Below are positions 24,372 to 33,626 of a stretch of DNA of 38,089 bases, piece by piece. The notes below the pieces were generated by a model, which did no database searches, was not told where the DNA came from, and saw only the letters and a program-made list of their open reading frames with translations. The translations under genes were made by a program, and so were the position numbers. Numbering within the stretch: the stretch's first letter is position 1; each line of letters begins with the position of its first letter. Source of the DNA: Pseudonocardia nigra (lineage in GTDB: Bacteria; Actinomycetota; Actinomycetes; Mycobacteriales; Pseudonocardiaceae); contig NZ_JAHKRK010000053.1 of assembly GCF_019396355.1 (NCBI RefSeq), positions 1 to 38,089 on the forward strand. The letters are read 5' to 3'.

Positions 24372-25883
24372 TCAACGAGCCACGTTGTGCATGACGTGCT
24401 TGATTCGGGAGTAGTCGTCGAGCGCGTAGATGGAGAGGTCGCGACCGTAGCCGGAGCCCTTGAACCCGCCCCACGGGACCTCGTCGCGAGCACCAGGTGG
24501 GCGTTGACCCACACCGTGGCGGCATCCAGCTTCGAGGCGACATCGTGGCTGCGCCGGGCGTCGTTGGTCCATACCGAGGCCGACAGGCCGTAGGGGACGG
24601 CGTTGGCGCGGGTCAGCGCCTCGTCCTCGGCGGTGAACGTCTCGACGGTGACGACCGGGCCGAAGATCTCCTCGCGGGCACACTCCGCGCCGTCCGGCAC
24701 GTCGACCAGCACCGTCGGTGCGACGAAGAAGCCGTCGCCTTCCAGCGCTCCGCCACCGATGGCCGCGCGGAGTCCCTCCGATTCGGCGCGCTGGAGGTAG
24801 CCGGTGACCCGGTCGAAGTGGGCCTTCGAGATCAGCGGCCCGATCTCGACGTCCTCACCGGCAGCAGGCTCGCCGACGACCATCGTGCCGACCTCGTCGA
24901 CGAGGAGCGCGACGAACTGGTCGGCCACCGACTCGTGGACCAGCACGCGGCACGCGGCACCGCACTCCTGGCCCGAGTTCCAATAGCCGGCGGTGCGCAC
25001 CGCGGACGCGGCGGCCGCCAGGTCGGCGTCCGGGAAGATGACCACCGGGGCCTTGCCGCCCAGCTCCAGGTGGACGCGCTTGAGCGACTCGGCCGCGGCG
25101 TGGGCCACCCGCCTGACCGCTCCTGACCGAACCGGTGAGCGCGATCATGGCGACGTCGGGGTGCTCGGCGAGCCGCGCGCCGACCACCGGGCCGTAGCCG
25201 GTCACGACGTTGACGACGCCGGCCGGCAGGATGTCGGCCACGAGTTCCCCGAACTTCAGCGTCGTGAGCGGAGTCTGCTCCGACGGTTTGATGACCAAGG
25301 TGTTGCCGGCGGCCAGGATGGGCGCCATCTTCCAGGCGGCCATGAGCAGCGGATAGTTCCACGGGGTCACGACCCCCACTACTCCCAGCGGCTCGCGCAG
25401 GATGACGGACAGGTGGTCCTCGGCGTAGCGACCGGCGGCCGCGGAGGTGGTCGCCCGCAGCGCCCCGGCCATGAAGCGGAACGTGTCGACGGTCTGGGCG
25501 ATGTCGTCCTGCGCCACCGCCGACGGCTTGCCGGTGTTGACAGACTCCAGCCGCGCGAGGAGGTCGGCGTGCTCGGCGAGGCGGTCGGCCGCCCGGTGCA
25601 GCAGCTCGGAGCGCTCCTTGGGCGTCAACCGGCCCCACCGGGGCGCAGCGGCGACGGCGGCAGCCACCGCGGTGTCGGTGTCCTCGACCGTGCCCTCTGC
25701 GACCTGGGTGATCGTGCGCTCGGAGCTCGGGTCGATCACGTCCATGAGCCTTCCGGACAGGCCCGGTCGGAAGACTCCATCGATGAAGTGCTGACCGGGA
25801 GGGAGGTCGGCCTCCTGGACGAGACTCCCGGAGGCCTGTGCCCGGCGCACCACCGTTCTGTCTGTCATGGTCGAGTGGGACAT
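24372..25883 (-). pseudogene. Aldehyde dehydrogenase, gamma-aminobutyraldehyde type, with two frameshifts
   Basis: Three consecutive segments in two frames make up one aldehyde dehydrogenase of about 500 residues. The N-terminal part (25883 to about 25110) has QHFIDGVFRPG, TPWNYPLLMAAWKMAPILAA and IALTGSVRSGQ. One extra base near 25108-25110 shifts into the middle part with LELGGKAPVV and the catalytic cysteine in NSGQECGAACRVLVH. A missing base near 24485-24490 returns to the first frame for PWGGFKGSGYGRDLSIYALD and the end at 24372. The C-terminal GGFKGSGYGRDLS...DYSRIKHVM motif is typical of 1-pyrroline/gamma-aminobutyraldehyde dehydrogenases (PatD/YdcW), which oxidise aldehydes from amine breakdown. 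That fits the amine oxidase two genes upstream. As written the enzyme is not produced. Confidence 0.85.
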
Positions 25884-25996
25884 GTAAGTACCTCCGCGTG
25901 GTGTAGGACAGCGACGTTGTTCGGGATCTGCAGCTGTTGAAGCCGGCCGCGGCGGGTCGGTTGCGGATGCGACGGCCGTGCTCGTGAGATTTCGGA

Positions 25997-26893
25997 TCAG
26001 GACGCGGGGACCGGGCGCAAGGCCGAGGCCAGTTCCGTGATGCGAGCGGCGGCGGCGGGAGCGAGCTCAGCGACCGGCTCGCGGGGCGTGCCGACGGGAA
26101 AGCCGACTGCCGTCAGTGCTGCCTTGACCGCCGGGATGAACGGCTGGGTCATGATCGCGTCGATGAGGGGGTAGACCCGTGCCCAGGCCTGCCGGGCCTG
26201 TTCGAGGTTTCCGGTGCTCACGGCGTCGTGGACGGCCACGAGCTCGGCGGGCACGACGTTCGCCGTCCCCGCCATCACTCCCGCGGCTCCCTCGGCGAGG
26301 GCCGACAGGAGCAGGCTGTCCCAGCCGACGAACGTGGAGATGACGTCGCCGTGGTTGTGGATCAGCTGGGCCGACTGGGCCATGTCGATGGTCGTGTTCT
26401 TGATGTAGCGGATGTTCTCGACCTCGCGAGCCAGTGCGCCCACGGTGTCCGGGTCGAGGTCCACACCGGTCGCCACCGGCAGGTTGTAGAGCATCACCGG
26501 GATGTCGACGGAGCCGGCAACGGCCCGCAGGTAGGTCAGCGTCTCCTCGATGGACAACGGCTCGTAGTAGGGCGCCACCGGCATGACCACGTCGACCCCG
26601 GCCGACTGCGCGTGCCGGGAGTGCCGGATGGCCTCGGCCGTGCTCGTGGCGCCCGTCTGTGCGATCACCGGTACCCGGCGCGCCGCCTGGTCGACGACGG
26701 TCTCGACGACGAGGCGGCGCTCGTCGCTGCTCAACGCGCTGAACTCACCGGTGGAGCCGCACGCCAAGACGCCGTGCACCCCTCCCTCGATCGACCGGTC
26801 CACCAGGGCCCGCAATTTCGCCTCGTCGACGCTGCCGTCCGCGGTGAAGGGAGTGGCGAGCGCGGTCAGGACCCCGCGGAGCTGCACTGTCAT
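25997..26893 (-). CDS. DapA/NanA-family lyase or dehydratase
   Basis: A 298-residue (beta/alpha)8 Schiff-base enzyme of the dihydrodipicolinate synthase superfamily. The lysine is Lys165 in RYIKNTT and the proton-relay tyrosine is Tyr136 in MLYNLPV; the N-terminal GVHGVLACGSTGEFSALSSDER carries the carboxylate-binding G-S/T-T-G-E motif. Lysine biosynthesis is unlikely because the neighbours are catabolic. Family members in such settings act as 2-keto-3-deoxy sugar-acid aldolases or dehydratases, or as the pyrroline-hydroxycarboxylate deaminase of hydroxyproline breakdown, which yields ketoglutarate semialdehyde. The choice cannot be made from sequence alone. It lies 34 bp after the amine oxidase gene and 113 bp before the broken aldehyde dehydrogenase. 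Confidence 0.85.
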   Translation of the reverse strand: MTVQLRGVLTALATPFTADGSVDEAKLRALVDRSIEGGVHGVLACGSTGEFSALSSDERRLVVETVVDQAARRVPVIAQTGATSTAEAIRHSRHAQSAGVDVVMPVAPYYEPLSIEETLTYLRAVAGSVDIPVMLYNLPVATGVDLDPDTVGALAREVENIRYIKNTTIDMAQSAQLIHNHGDVISTFVGWDSLLLSALAEGAAGVMAGTANVVPAELVAVHDAVSTGNLEQARQAWARVYPLIDAIMTQPFIPAVKAALTAVGFPVGTPREPVAELAPAAAARITELASALRPVPAS

Positions 26894-26927
26894 CTGTTGT
26901 CTCCTTCGAAGTGGTGGTGGGCGAGGG

Positions 26928-28316
26928 TCAGCCGGCGGCCAGCGGGAGGCTGCGGACCCTGCCCTGCTGGCGCTCGGTGGCGAGCAGGCTCACGGCCTCC
27001 TGCGCGGCCGAGAACCCGGTCTGGATGGCGGTCTCGGTGTAGAGCGTCCCGAGGTAGTCGCCGGCGAGGAGGACCCGGCTGCCCCGCCGCATGAGCGCCG
27101 GCTGGAGCGCACCCCGGCCCGGGAAGCAGTACGGGGCGCCGGTCTCCCAGCGCTGGACCTGCGACTCGACGACGGAGCCGCCGAAGCCGCTGCCGAGGAC
27201 CTGGTCCAGGTCGTCGGTGTAGATGCGCAGGATCTCCTCGTCGCTCTTCTCCAGCAGCGTGCGCGCCAGGCCGGCCGGGGAGAACGTCATGATGCTGCTG
27301 CCGGGCTGCCGCACCTGCTCGCTGCCCCGGAGGAGGCTGGCCTGGTTCAGCGCGATGTTGAACGACCGCTTCGGCGTCGCGATGGCGTACGCGTCGTCCC
27401 AGGGCTGCGGTGTGGACTCGTCCGTGAGGAAGGCCGCACTCACGTAGGGGCCGTAGACGATCTTTCCCAGGGCCTCGCGGATGTCCTGAGGGAGGTCCAC
27501 GGCGACCCGGTGGCTCACCGTGGCCGGGGTGGCCAGGACGACGTATCGCCCCTCGACCTCACGGTCCATGCCGTTCTGCCGGTACCTGACGACGACGGAG
27601 CGCTGCTTGTGGACGATCTCGACGACCTCGGTGTCGAGCCGGACGCGGTCGCCCAGCACCGTGGCGATGCCCTCCGTCAGGGTCGACGGGCCGCCCACGA
27701 TGCCCCGGCTCAAGCCCTGGCCCATGTTCCACACCAGGCTGAAGTAGCCGATCCCGGCGCCGGCCGAGATCTCGTCCGGGTCCGCGGCCGATCGGGTGAC
27801 CGTCGGGCGGAACAGCGCCTCCGCGTCCCCGGGCAGATCACCGACGAAGTCGCGGAAGCTGCGGCCGTTCTCGAAGTCGTAGACCCGCTGTTGCCGGACG
27901 GCCGGGTCCTCGCCGGGGCGCTGCCGCACGATGTTCGCGTACCGCAGGACCTGCCCGCCGACCTTGATGCCCGTCTTGACCAGCGCGACACGCGACGACA
28001 GCGGCATCGGGATACGGAACGGATACGTCTCGATGCGCCCCTTGAGCAGGAGCTTGCCGTTCATCGCCAGGCCCGCCAGCGAGCCGGGCACCTGCGCCGC
28101 GGTGATGCCCGCCTCGGTGAGGAGGACGTCGGTGGACGACCCCTGGCCGGCGAAGACGTGCCCGCCCCAGTTCAGCCAGTAGCGGCCGCGCCGCTCAGAC
28201 CGGATGCGACCGCCCAACCGGCTGCCGGACTCCAGGAGAACGGTGTCCCAGTGCCGCAGCCTCCACGCGGCGGCCAGGCCGGCGAGGCCACCCCCGACGA
28301 CGACGACGTCCTTCAT
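26928..28316 (-). CDS. FAD-dependent amine oxidase family protein
   Basis: A 462-residue flavoprotein. The ADP-binding motif VVVVGGGLAGLAAAWRLR (residues 4-21) is followed by LLESGSRLGGRIRSERRGRY, the usual second-strand acid and R-x-G-G-R motif of the amine oxidase/protoporphyrinogen oxidase clan. The C-terminal FAD contact is RVLLAGDYLGTLYTETAIQTG, close to the clan's G-D-x-x-x-P-G-x-x-x-A-A segment. The protein should dehydrogenate a C-N or C-C bond of a small amine or cyclic substrate in the cytoplasm. Between the MFS transporter and the DapA-like gene it probably performs the first catabolic step, feeding an aldehyde to the (broken) aldehyde dehydrogenase. No damage seen. Confidence 0.85.
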   Translation of the reverse strand: MKDVVVVGGGLAGLAAAWRLRHWDTVLLESGSRLGGRIRSERRGRYWLNWGGHVFAGQGSSTDVLLTEAGITAAQVPGSLAGLAMNGKLLLKGRIETYPFRIPMPLSSRVALVKTGIKVGGQVLRYANIVRQRPGEDPAVRQQRVYDFENGRSFRDFVGDLPGDAEALFRPTVTRSAADPDEISAGAGIGYFSLVWNMGQGLSRGIVGGPSTLTEGIATVLGDRVRLDTEVVEIVHKQRSVVVRYRQNGMDREVEGRYVVLATPATVSHRVAVDLPQDIREALGKIVYGPYVSAAFLTDESTPQPWDDAYAIATPKRSFNIALNQASLLRGSEQVRQPGSSIMTFSPAGLARTLLEKSDEEILRIYTDDLDQVLGSGFGGSVVESQVQRWETGAPYCFPGRGALQPALMRRGSRVLLAGDYLGTLYTETAIQTGFSAAQEAVSLLATERQQGRVRSLPLAAG

Positions 28317-28401
28317 GGCGACTTCCCTTCAGCGATTGCGATGCGTGGTTGCGGGATGCACCGGCGTGCGGGCCCCGGGGTCATGCCGCGGTCGCGCGGT
28401 C

Positions 28402-29739
28402 TCAACTGCGGTAAGCCTGCGTGCGCTCGGTGGTCAGCGCGGTGCTCTCGGCCAGCGTCAGGCCGCGGGTCTCCGGCGCCCAGGCGATGGAGATCACCAG
28501 ACCGAGCAGGGTGATGACCCCGGCGATGATCATCGTGGTCCCGATGCCGAGGCCGGTAAGGGCCAGGGGCACGAGGTAGGTGCCGATCGCTGCGCCGATC
28601 CGGCTCAGCGACGACGCGAGACCGACGGCGGATCCGCGGATCTCGGTCGGGAACAGTTCGTTGGGGTAGACCCACTGCAGGATCTGGGTGCCGCCGATCA
28701 GGACGGCATAGGCGGCGAACAGCGCCATGATGACCCCGCTGCTCGCGTCGGGGAACAGACCGAGGGCGAGCAGGGCCAGCCCGCTCCAGAGGAAGCTGTG
28801 GATGATCAGCGGGCGGCGTCCCATGCGGTCGATGAGGAGCACTGCGACCAGGCAGCCGACGAGGAACAGGATGGTGATGACCGCCGAGCCGATGTGCGCC
28901 AGGTTCTCGCCGAGGTCGAGAGCCTCGAGAATGGCCGGTCCGAAGGCGTAGACGGCGAACAGCGGGACGATCGAGCAGGTCCAGAAGAGGGTGACGAAGG
29001 CCATCCGCTTTCCGTAGCCGGATCGCAGCATCGCACCCACGCCCACGCGCTCGGTGTTCTCGGCGGCGAGGTCGGCGACGGTGACGCCCGGGCCGTAGAC
29101 CTTGGCGAGGACCTCGTTGGCCTCCTCGATGCGGCCGACCTTGGCCAGCCAGCGCGGCGACTCGGGGGTGCCCATCCGCAGCAGCACGATGATCAGCCCC
29201 GGCAGGGCCGCGCTGGCCAGCATCCAGCGCCAGCCGCCGTCGACCTCGAGGAGGAACTGCCCCACGACATAGGCCGCGGCGGCACCGACAAACCACATGC
29301 AGACGTACGCGCCCAGCAGCTTGCCGCGCCACTGGCGCGGCGTGAACTCCGCGAGCAGCGACGTCGCGATCGGATAGTCAGCGCCGACGGCGATGCCGAT
29401 GAGCAACCGCAGCACGATGAGCCACCAGACGTCGGTCACGAAAGCCTGGGCGACGGAGCACGCGACGAGCGCGATCAGGTCGATGGTGAAGAGCAGGTGT
29501 CGGCCGAACTTGTCGGTGAGCCACCCACCGAGGAAGGCGCCGAAGAAGATGCCGATGAGCGCCGCGGCCCCGGCCAGGCCCTGCTCGTTGGCCGAGAGGC
29601 CGAGCTCGGGAGTGAGCTGGATCATCGCGACGCCGATGATGCTCAGGATGTAGCCGTCCAGGAACGGTCCTCCGGAGGAGAGGATCGCCAGCCGCTTGTG
29701 GAAGGGCGACAGGGACGCGTCGTCGAGTGCGTGGGACAT
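28402..29739 (-). CDS. MFS transporter, sugar/aromatic-acid porter type
   Basis: A 445-residue, 12-helix permease. Diagnostic motifs are GGWLTDKFGRHLLF between helices 2 and 3, RLLIGIAVGADYPIATSLLAEF in helix 4, TPESPRWLAKVGR before the central loop, LIDRMGRRPLI, and YPNELFPTEIRGSAVGLAS. PESPRWL and PTEIRG place it in the sugar porter/organic-acid symporter (SP/AAHS) group. ATG 29739 is favoured because the protein begins MSHALDDASLSPFHKR, the usual N-terminal spacing before helix 1. First gene of the minus-strand operon, so probably the importer of its substrate; chemical identity unknown. Confidence 0.88.
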   Translation of the reverse strand: MSHALDDASLSPFHKRLAILSSGGPFLDGYILSIIGVAMIQLTPELGLSANEQGLAGAAALIGIFFGAFLGGWLTDKFGRHLLFTIDLIALVACSVAQAFVTDVWWLIVLRLLIGIAVGADYPIATSLLAEFTPRQWRGKLLGAYVCMWFVGAAAAYVVGQFLLEVDGGWRWMLASAALPGLIIVLLRMGTPESPRWLAKVGRIEEANEVLAKVYGPGVTVADLAAENTERVGVGAMLRSGYGKRMAFVTLFWTCSIVPLFAVYAFGPAILEALDLGENLAHIGSAVITILFLVGCLVAVLLIDRMGRRPLIIHSFLWSGLALLALGLFPDASSGVIMALFAAYAVLIGGTQILQWVYPNELFPTEIRGSAVGLASSLSRIGAAIGTYLVPLALTGLGIGTTMIIAGVITLLGLVISIAWAPETRGLTLAESTALTTERTQAYRS

Positions 29740-30472
29740 GTCTTCGTCCAATCGACACGGAGCGAGTGGTGCGGGACACAGGGCGAAGCGATGCGGCGCG
29801 TGGACATCGGGACGAGCGACTTGGCGCACCGCGATCGTCGAGACACCCGAGGGCCCGACGAGCTAAAATCGAGCTGATATATCTGCCCAATGTAAGAGCC
29901 GGCGGGGCTATGTCAACGGTCACAGCGTCAGGTGCCTCGCCGAGGCCCACCTGTGGGAGGGCTCGGTGGATCGGGCCAGGTGAGAGGCTCGCGCTGCCTG
30001 CACCCGCTTCCGTTGACTCCTGACCCGTGGACCCTCGGTCCTTGCTGCCAGGGTCAGCGACCCTGCCGGTCGCAACGTGTGTGGTGCGCCGGCCCAGCAC
30101 GGCTACACGACCTGGCGGCGCCGGGCCGCGACGCCGACGCAACCGCTGTTCAGGCCTCGCCGCACGGGTCGCCGTGGGCTGGGGCGCGGAGCAGGCGCGC
30201 CCCGGGCGTGTGGTCACCGACTCGAGCGCCTCTGCGCAGCCGGTCGGCCTGTCCGACTGGTCGAGGCGAAGTGCCACCAGGTGCCGTGTCGGTATGCGGT
30301 GAACGAGATCGTCGACCCCGCCGGGCGCCGGGCGCGGGACCCAGGGCGCGGAGGTGGGGTATCGGCTCGCCGAGAAGCGAGCCACGCCGGTGGGCCGTTT
30401 TCGGCGCTGATGCCGGCCCGTACATCAGGGGCGCTCAGCCGGGTTCTCGCCGGTCAGTACCCCCGAGCGCCG
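29740..30472. other. Large intergenic region upstream of the MFS operon
   Basis: About 730 bp between the starts of the MFS operon and the end of ribBA. It contains the GATATATC palindrome and an AT-richer patch (about 29860-29900) likely to hold the operon promoter. The remainder has long open frames in several phases, as expected from GC content, but none encodes a recognisable protein. It may be a decayed gene. Confidence 0.5.
29876..29883. promoter_or_regulatory. Possible regulator site upstream of the MFS operon
   Basis: GATATATC, in the context CTGATATATCTG, is an AT-rich 8-bp palindrome in very GC-rich DNA, about 140 bp upstream of the MFS start. Such sites often bind GntR/FCD regulators; the one encoded at 23399 is a candidate. 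Tentative. Confidence 0.35.
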
Positions 30473-31792
30473 TCAGCTCAGCCGCTCGAGCAGATGGCCC
30501 ATGCGATCGCGCTTGGCGGTCAGGTAGTCGATGTTGTGGTAGTTCGACGCTGATTCGTGGGCGATCCGCTCGACGACCGCGACGCCCTGGCCGGCGAGGG
30601 CGGTGACCTTCTCGGGGTTGTTGGTCATGAGCCGCACCCGACTCACGCCGAGGTCTTTCAGGATCCGGCAGGCGTCGCCGTAGTCGCGTCCGTCGACGGG
30701 CAGCCCCAGCCTGATGTTGGCGTCGATCGTGTCGAGTCCCTCGTGCTGCTGAAGCTCGTAGGCCCGCAGCTTCTGTCCCAGCCCGATACCGCGGCCCTCG
30801 TGTCCGCGCAGGTAGACCAGGATCCCGGCGCCCGCCTCGGAGATCGCGTAGAGGGCGGCCCGGAACTGGGCGCCGCAGTCGCAGCGCAAGGAGCCGGCGA
30901 GGTCGCCGGTGATGCACTCGCTGTGCAGCCGGACAAGCGGAGCAGCCGCGGTGACGGGATCTCCCATGACCAGCGCAAGATGCTCGACGCTGTCGTCGGT
31001 CCCTCGGTAGGCGATGGCCTCGAAGGTGCCGACCTCGGTGGGCAGCGTGCTCTGCCCGGTCCGGATCGCCTGGCGGCCACGGGCCCGCCGGGTGTCCGCG
31101 TGCTGGGTGGCTGCGTGCTGGGTGGTGAGGCGCTGAGTGCTCGTACGTGGAGTGCTTCGCGTGTTCACGTGCTGCGGGTGCGCTTGCTCCACGCCGGCCC
31201 GCAGAGCGCGCAGCTGCTCGATGGAGATCATCGGGATGTCGTGCAGGTCGGCGAACGCGACGAGGTCCTGCCCCCGCATCATCCCGCGGCGGTCGGGTGT
31301 GACGATCTCGCAGAGCAGGGCAGCGCCGCTCAGGCCGGCCATCCTGCACAGGTCGACGCCGGCTTCGGTATGACCCGGCCGCTCGAGCACCCCGCCGGGT
31401 CGGGCGAGCAGCGGTAGGACGTGCCCCGGGCGGGACAGGTCGGTCGGGCGGGTGCGGGGGTCGGCGAGCGCGCGGATGGTGGCGGCACGGTCGCCCGCAC
31501 TGATGCCGGTGGTGGTGCCGTGCTTGTAGTCGACGCTGATCAGGAATGCCGTCCGGTGCTTGTCGGTGTTCGCGTCGACCATCAACCCCAGATCGAGGCT
31601 CTCGGCCCGCTGCTCGTCGATCGCCACGCACAGGAAACCGGAGGTGTGCTCGAGGAAGAAGGCGACAGAGCCGGTGGTGGCGTGCTCGGCGGCCATGATC
31701 AGGTCGCCTTCGTTCTCCCGGTCCTCGTCATCGACGACGAGGACCATTCCCTTGTTGGCGAGCGCGCTGAGCGCCTCTTCGGCGGATGACAT
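30473..31792 (-). CDS. ribBA: Bifunctional DHBP synthase/GTP cyclohydrolase II (riboflavin synthesis)
   Basis: A 439-residue enzyme that makes both riboflavin precursors: 3,4-dihydroxy-2-butanone 4-phosphate from ribulose 5-phosphate, and the diaminopyrimidine product from GTP. The RibB domain (1-200) has DDEDRENEGD at 21-30, KHGTTTGISAGDRA and GHTEAGVDLCR. The RibA domain (about 245-439) has the zinc cysteines Cys293, Cys304 and Cys306 in HSECITGDLAG and SLRCDCGAQF, then GHEGRGIGLGQKLRAYELQ and RVRLMTNNPEK. Active-site motifs appear intact. The two domains are joined by an unusual Thr/Gln/His/Arg-rich linker (about 203-240). The rest of the riboflavin pathway is absent. The gene is divergent from a cluster with a flavin reductase and FMN-dependent oxygenase, suggesting it supplies extra flavin for that pathway. 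Confidence 0.95.
   Translation of the reverse strand: MSSAEEALSALANKGMVLVVDDEDRENEGDLIMAAEHATTGSVAFFLEHTSGFLCVAIDEQRAESLDLGLMVDANTDKHRTAFLISVDYKHGTTTGISAGDRAATIRALADPRTRPTDLSRPGHVLPLLARPGGVLERPGHTEAGVDLCRMAGLSGAALLCEIVTPDRRGMMRGQDLVAFADLHDIPMISIEQLRALRAGVEQAHPQHVNTRSTPRTSTQRLTTQHAATQHADTRRARGRQAIRTGQSTLPTEVGTFEAIAYRGTDDSVEHLALVMGDPVTAAAPLVRLHSECITGDLAGSLRCDCGAQFRAALYAISEAGAGILVYLRGHEGRGIGLGQKLRAYELQQHEGLDTIDANIRLGLPVDGRDYGDACRILKDLGVSRVRLMTNNPEKVTALAGQGVAVVERIAHESASNYHNIDYLTAKRDRMGHLLERLS
31098..31127. repeat. 15-bp direct repeat in the ribBA linker
   Basis: GCGTGCTGGGTGGCT is followed at once by GCGTGCTGGGTGGTG, two in-frame copies with two mismatches. On the minus strand they encode the TQHATQHA-like part of the linker. 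Expansion of this repeat would lengthen the linker without breaking the frame. Confidence 0.75.
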
Positions 31793-32191
31793 TCTCCCGC
31801 ATCCTCCTCTCGGTTCAGGCGACGGTGCACGCTGCAGCTCGTCGACGGGTCGGCGAGGCGGGTGTCGGCCTCAGGGCGCAGCAGCGTTCGATAAGTGAAC
31901 GCAATGCTCAGATTCTGACGACGCCAGCGTCGTGCGTCAATACCGACTTCGCTGCCGAGACTCGACGGGCCGCCGCCCGTCCAGGTTGATCAGCAGCTCC
32001 CAGGCCGGTGGCCAGGAGCGCAGGAGCTCGGTGCCCGGTCGCACATCGGCCTGATGCACCTCTTGACAGCGTGCGACACGCGCCGCACCATCAGCCCAGG
32101 AAACGAACGCAGCGTCCAACATGTGAACGCCGGTCGGCGTGGGTCTCTTCCTACAGCAGCCGGTGTGTGTGAGCTGACGAAGGAGATGGCC
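31793..32191. promoter_or_regulatory. Divergent control region between ribBA and the amine oxidase
   Basis: About 400 bp without a gene. CGTTCGATAAGTGAACG (31885-31901) is an imperfect inverted repeat with 5-bp perfect arms. A second copy of the half site GTGAACG lies near 32122 in GTCCAACATGTGAACGC. Both flank the divergent starts and may bind one regulator, for example of the IclR type, but no regulator gene is adjacent. No FMN riboswitch sequence was found ahead of ribBA. Confidence 0.45.
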
Positions 32192-33518
32192 GTGGAAGCC
32201 AGCGTGAGCGGCGTCGAGACCGATGTCGTCGAGGCTGATGTTGTTGTCGTGGGGGCCGGTGTCGCGGGCCTGGTCGCCGCTCGGGAGCTGTCGCGTGCCG
32301 GCCTGCGCGTCGTCGTCGCCGAGGCGCGTGAGCGGCTCGGGGGCCGCGTGTGGACCGAACACCGCCTGGGTCGTGACCTGGAGCTCGGGGGAACCTGGGT
32401 CCACTGGGTGCAGCCGCACGTCTGGGCGGAGATCTCCCGCTACGGCCTGGGCGTGACCCGCGGGCCACGGCCGGAGCGCGCCTACTGGCTCGCCGGTGAC
32501 CAGGTCGCGGACCGGCACCCTCGACGGCTTCATGGAGCTGATCGACCCCGGAATGCGGCGGCTGCTGGCCGAGACCATGAAGTGGATCCCGCGGCCGGAC
32601 AATCCCACAGCCATGCCCGACCTGGAGCTGGTCGACAAGTTCAGCGTCGGAGACAAGCTGGCCGAGCTGCAGCTGTCCGAGGACGAGTACCAGGCCAACG
32701 AGGCGGCGTGGGTGGGGCACTTCAACGCCCCCCTCGACGAGGGAGCCTTCACCAACGCCCTGCGGTGGACCGCGGCCACTGCCGGTTCCTGGCACCTCAT
32801 GCACGAGGCCTCCGCCGTGTTCCGGCTCGAGGACGGCACGGCCGCGCTGGTGGCCGCGATCGCCGCCGAGGCCGACGCCGACATCCGCATCGGTGCCGAG
32901 GTGACCCGCATCGAGCACACCCCCGACCGGGCGGTCGTGCGGACCGCTGACGGCCAGGCCATCTCGGCGCGCCGCGTCGTGATCACGCTGCCGCAGAACA
33001 TCATCGGCGACCTCGACATCAGCCCGCCGCTGGGCGACGGCAAGCTCGCCGCGAGCCGGGAGAAGACGGCCTCCCGCGGCGTCAAGGCCTGGATCCGCGT
33101 TCGAGGCCCGATCGACCCGTTCTTCGCCTACTCCTCGGCCGCCCACCCGCTCTCGGTCGTGCGCACCGAGTACCTCGGCGACGACGATGCCGTGCTGGTG
33201 GCGTTCGGCGCCGACGCTGCTCGCCTGGACCCGAACGACCTGGACGCCGTTCGTCGCGCGCTCACCGTGTGGCGGGATGACCTCGAGGTCCTCGAGGTCA
33301 CCGGCCACGACTGGATGAGCGACCCGTACTCGCGGGAGACCTGGCTGATGCAGCGCCCCAACCAGCTCACCGGCTACCTCGCCGCACAGCAGGCGTCCGA
33401 GGGCGTGCTGCACTTCGCCAGCAGCGACATCGCCAACCTGTGGGCCGGATTCATCGACGGCGCCATCGAGAGCGCCCTGCGCGCCAGCCGCGAGATCACG
33501 AGCGCACTCGTCCGCTAG
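32192..33518 (+). pseudogene. Flavin monoamine oxidase, one frameshift
   Basis: Two frames together give an amine oxidase of about 440 residues. The first part has VVVVGAGVAGLVAARELSRA, VVAEARERLGGRVWTEHRLG and LELGGTWVHWVQPHVW, the classic FAD-binding start of monoamine oxidases. Near 32505-32510 an extra base shifts the frame; with it removed, YWLAGDQV continues into TGTLDGFMELIDPGMRR and on to the C-terminal FASSDIANLWAGFIDGAIES. GTG 32192 is the likely start since AAGGAG lies six bases upstream; the ATG at 32186 touches this site. It would deaminate an amine substrate of the pathway. It differs clearly in sequence from the amine oxidase at 26928, so the two are not recent duplicates. Confidence 0.85.
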
Positions 33519-33626
33519 CGAGCCTGCCCGAAAGCCGCTCGACCCGCCGAAGCGAGATCGAAAGGTCTGCGTCATGTCCAGCATCATCGACCCCAGCGTT
33601 GTCGTCGGGCCCACTACCGCTCCGTC

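Noticed and set aside
30077..30553. Protein-coding gene in the intergenic region near 30.3 kb
   Set aside because: Composition is typical of a GC-driven open frame, with no recognisable domain, no ribosome-binding site, and overlap with the end of ribBA.
31793..32191. FMN riboswitch ahead of ribBA
   Set aside because: The conserved RFN-element segments could not be found on the minus strand of this region.
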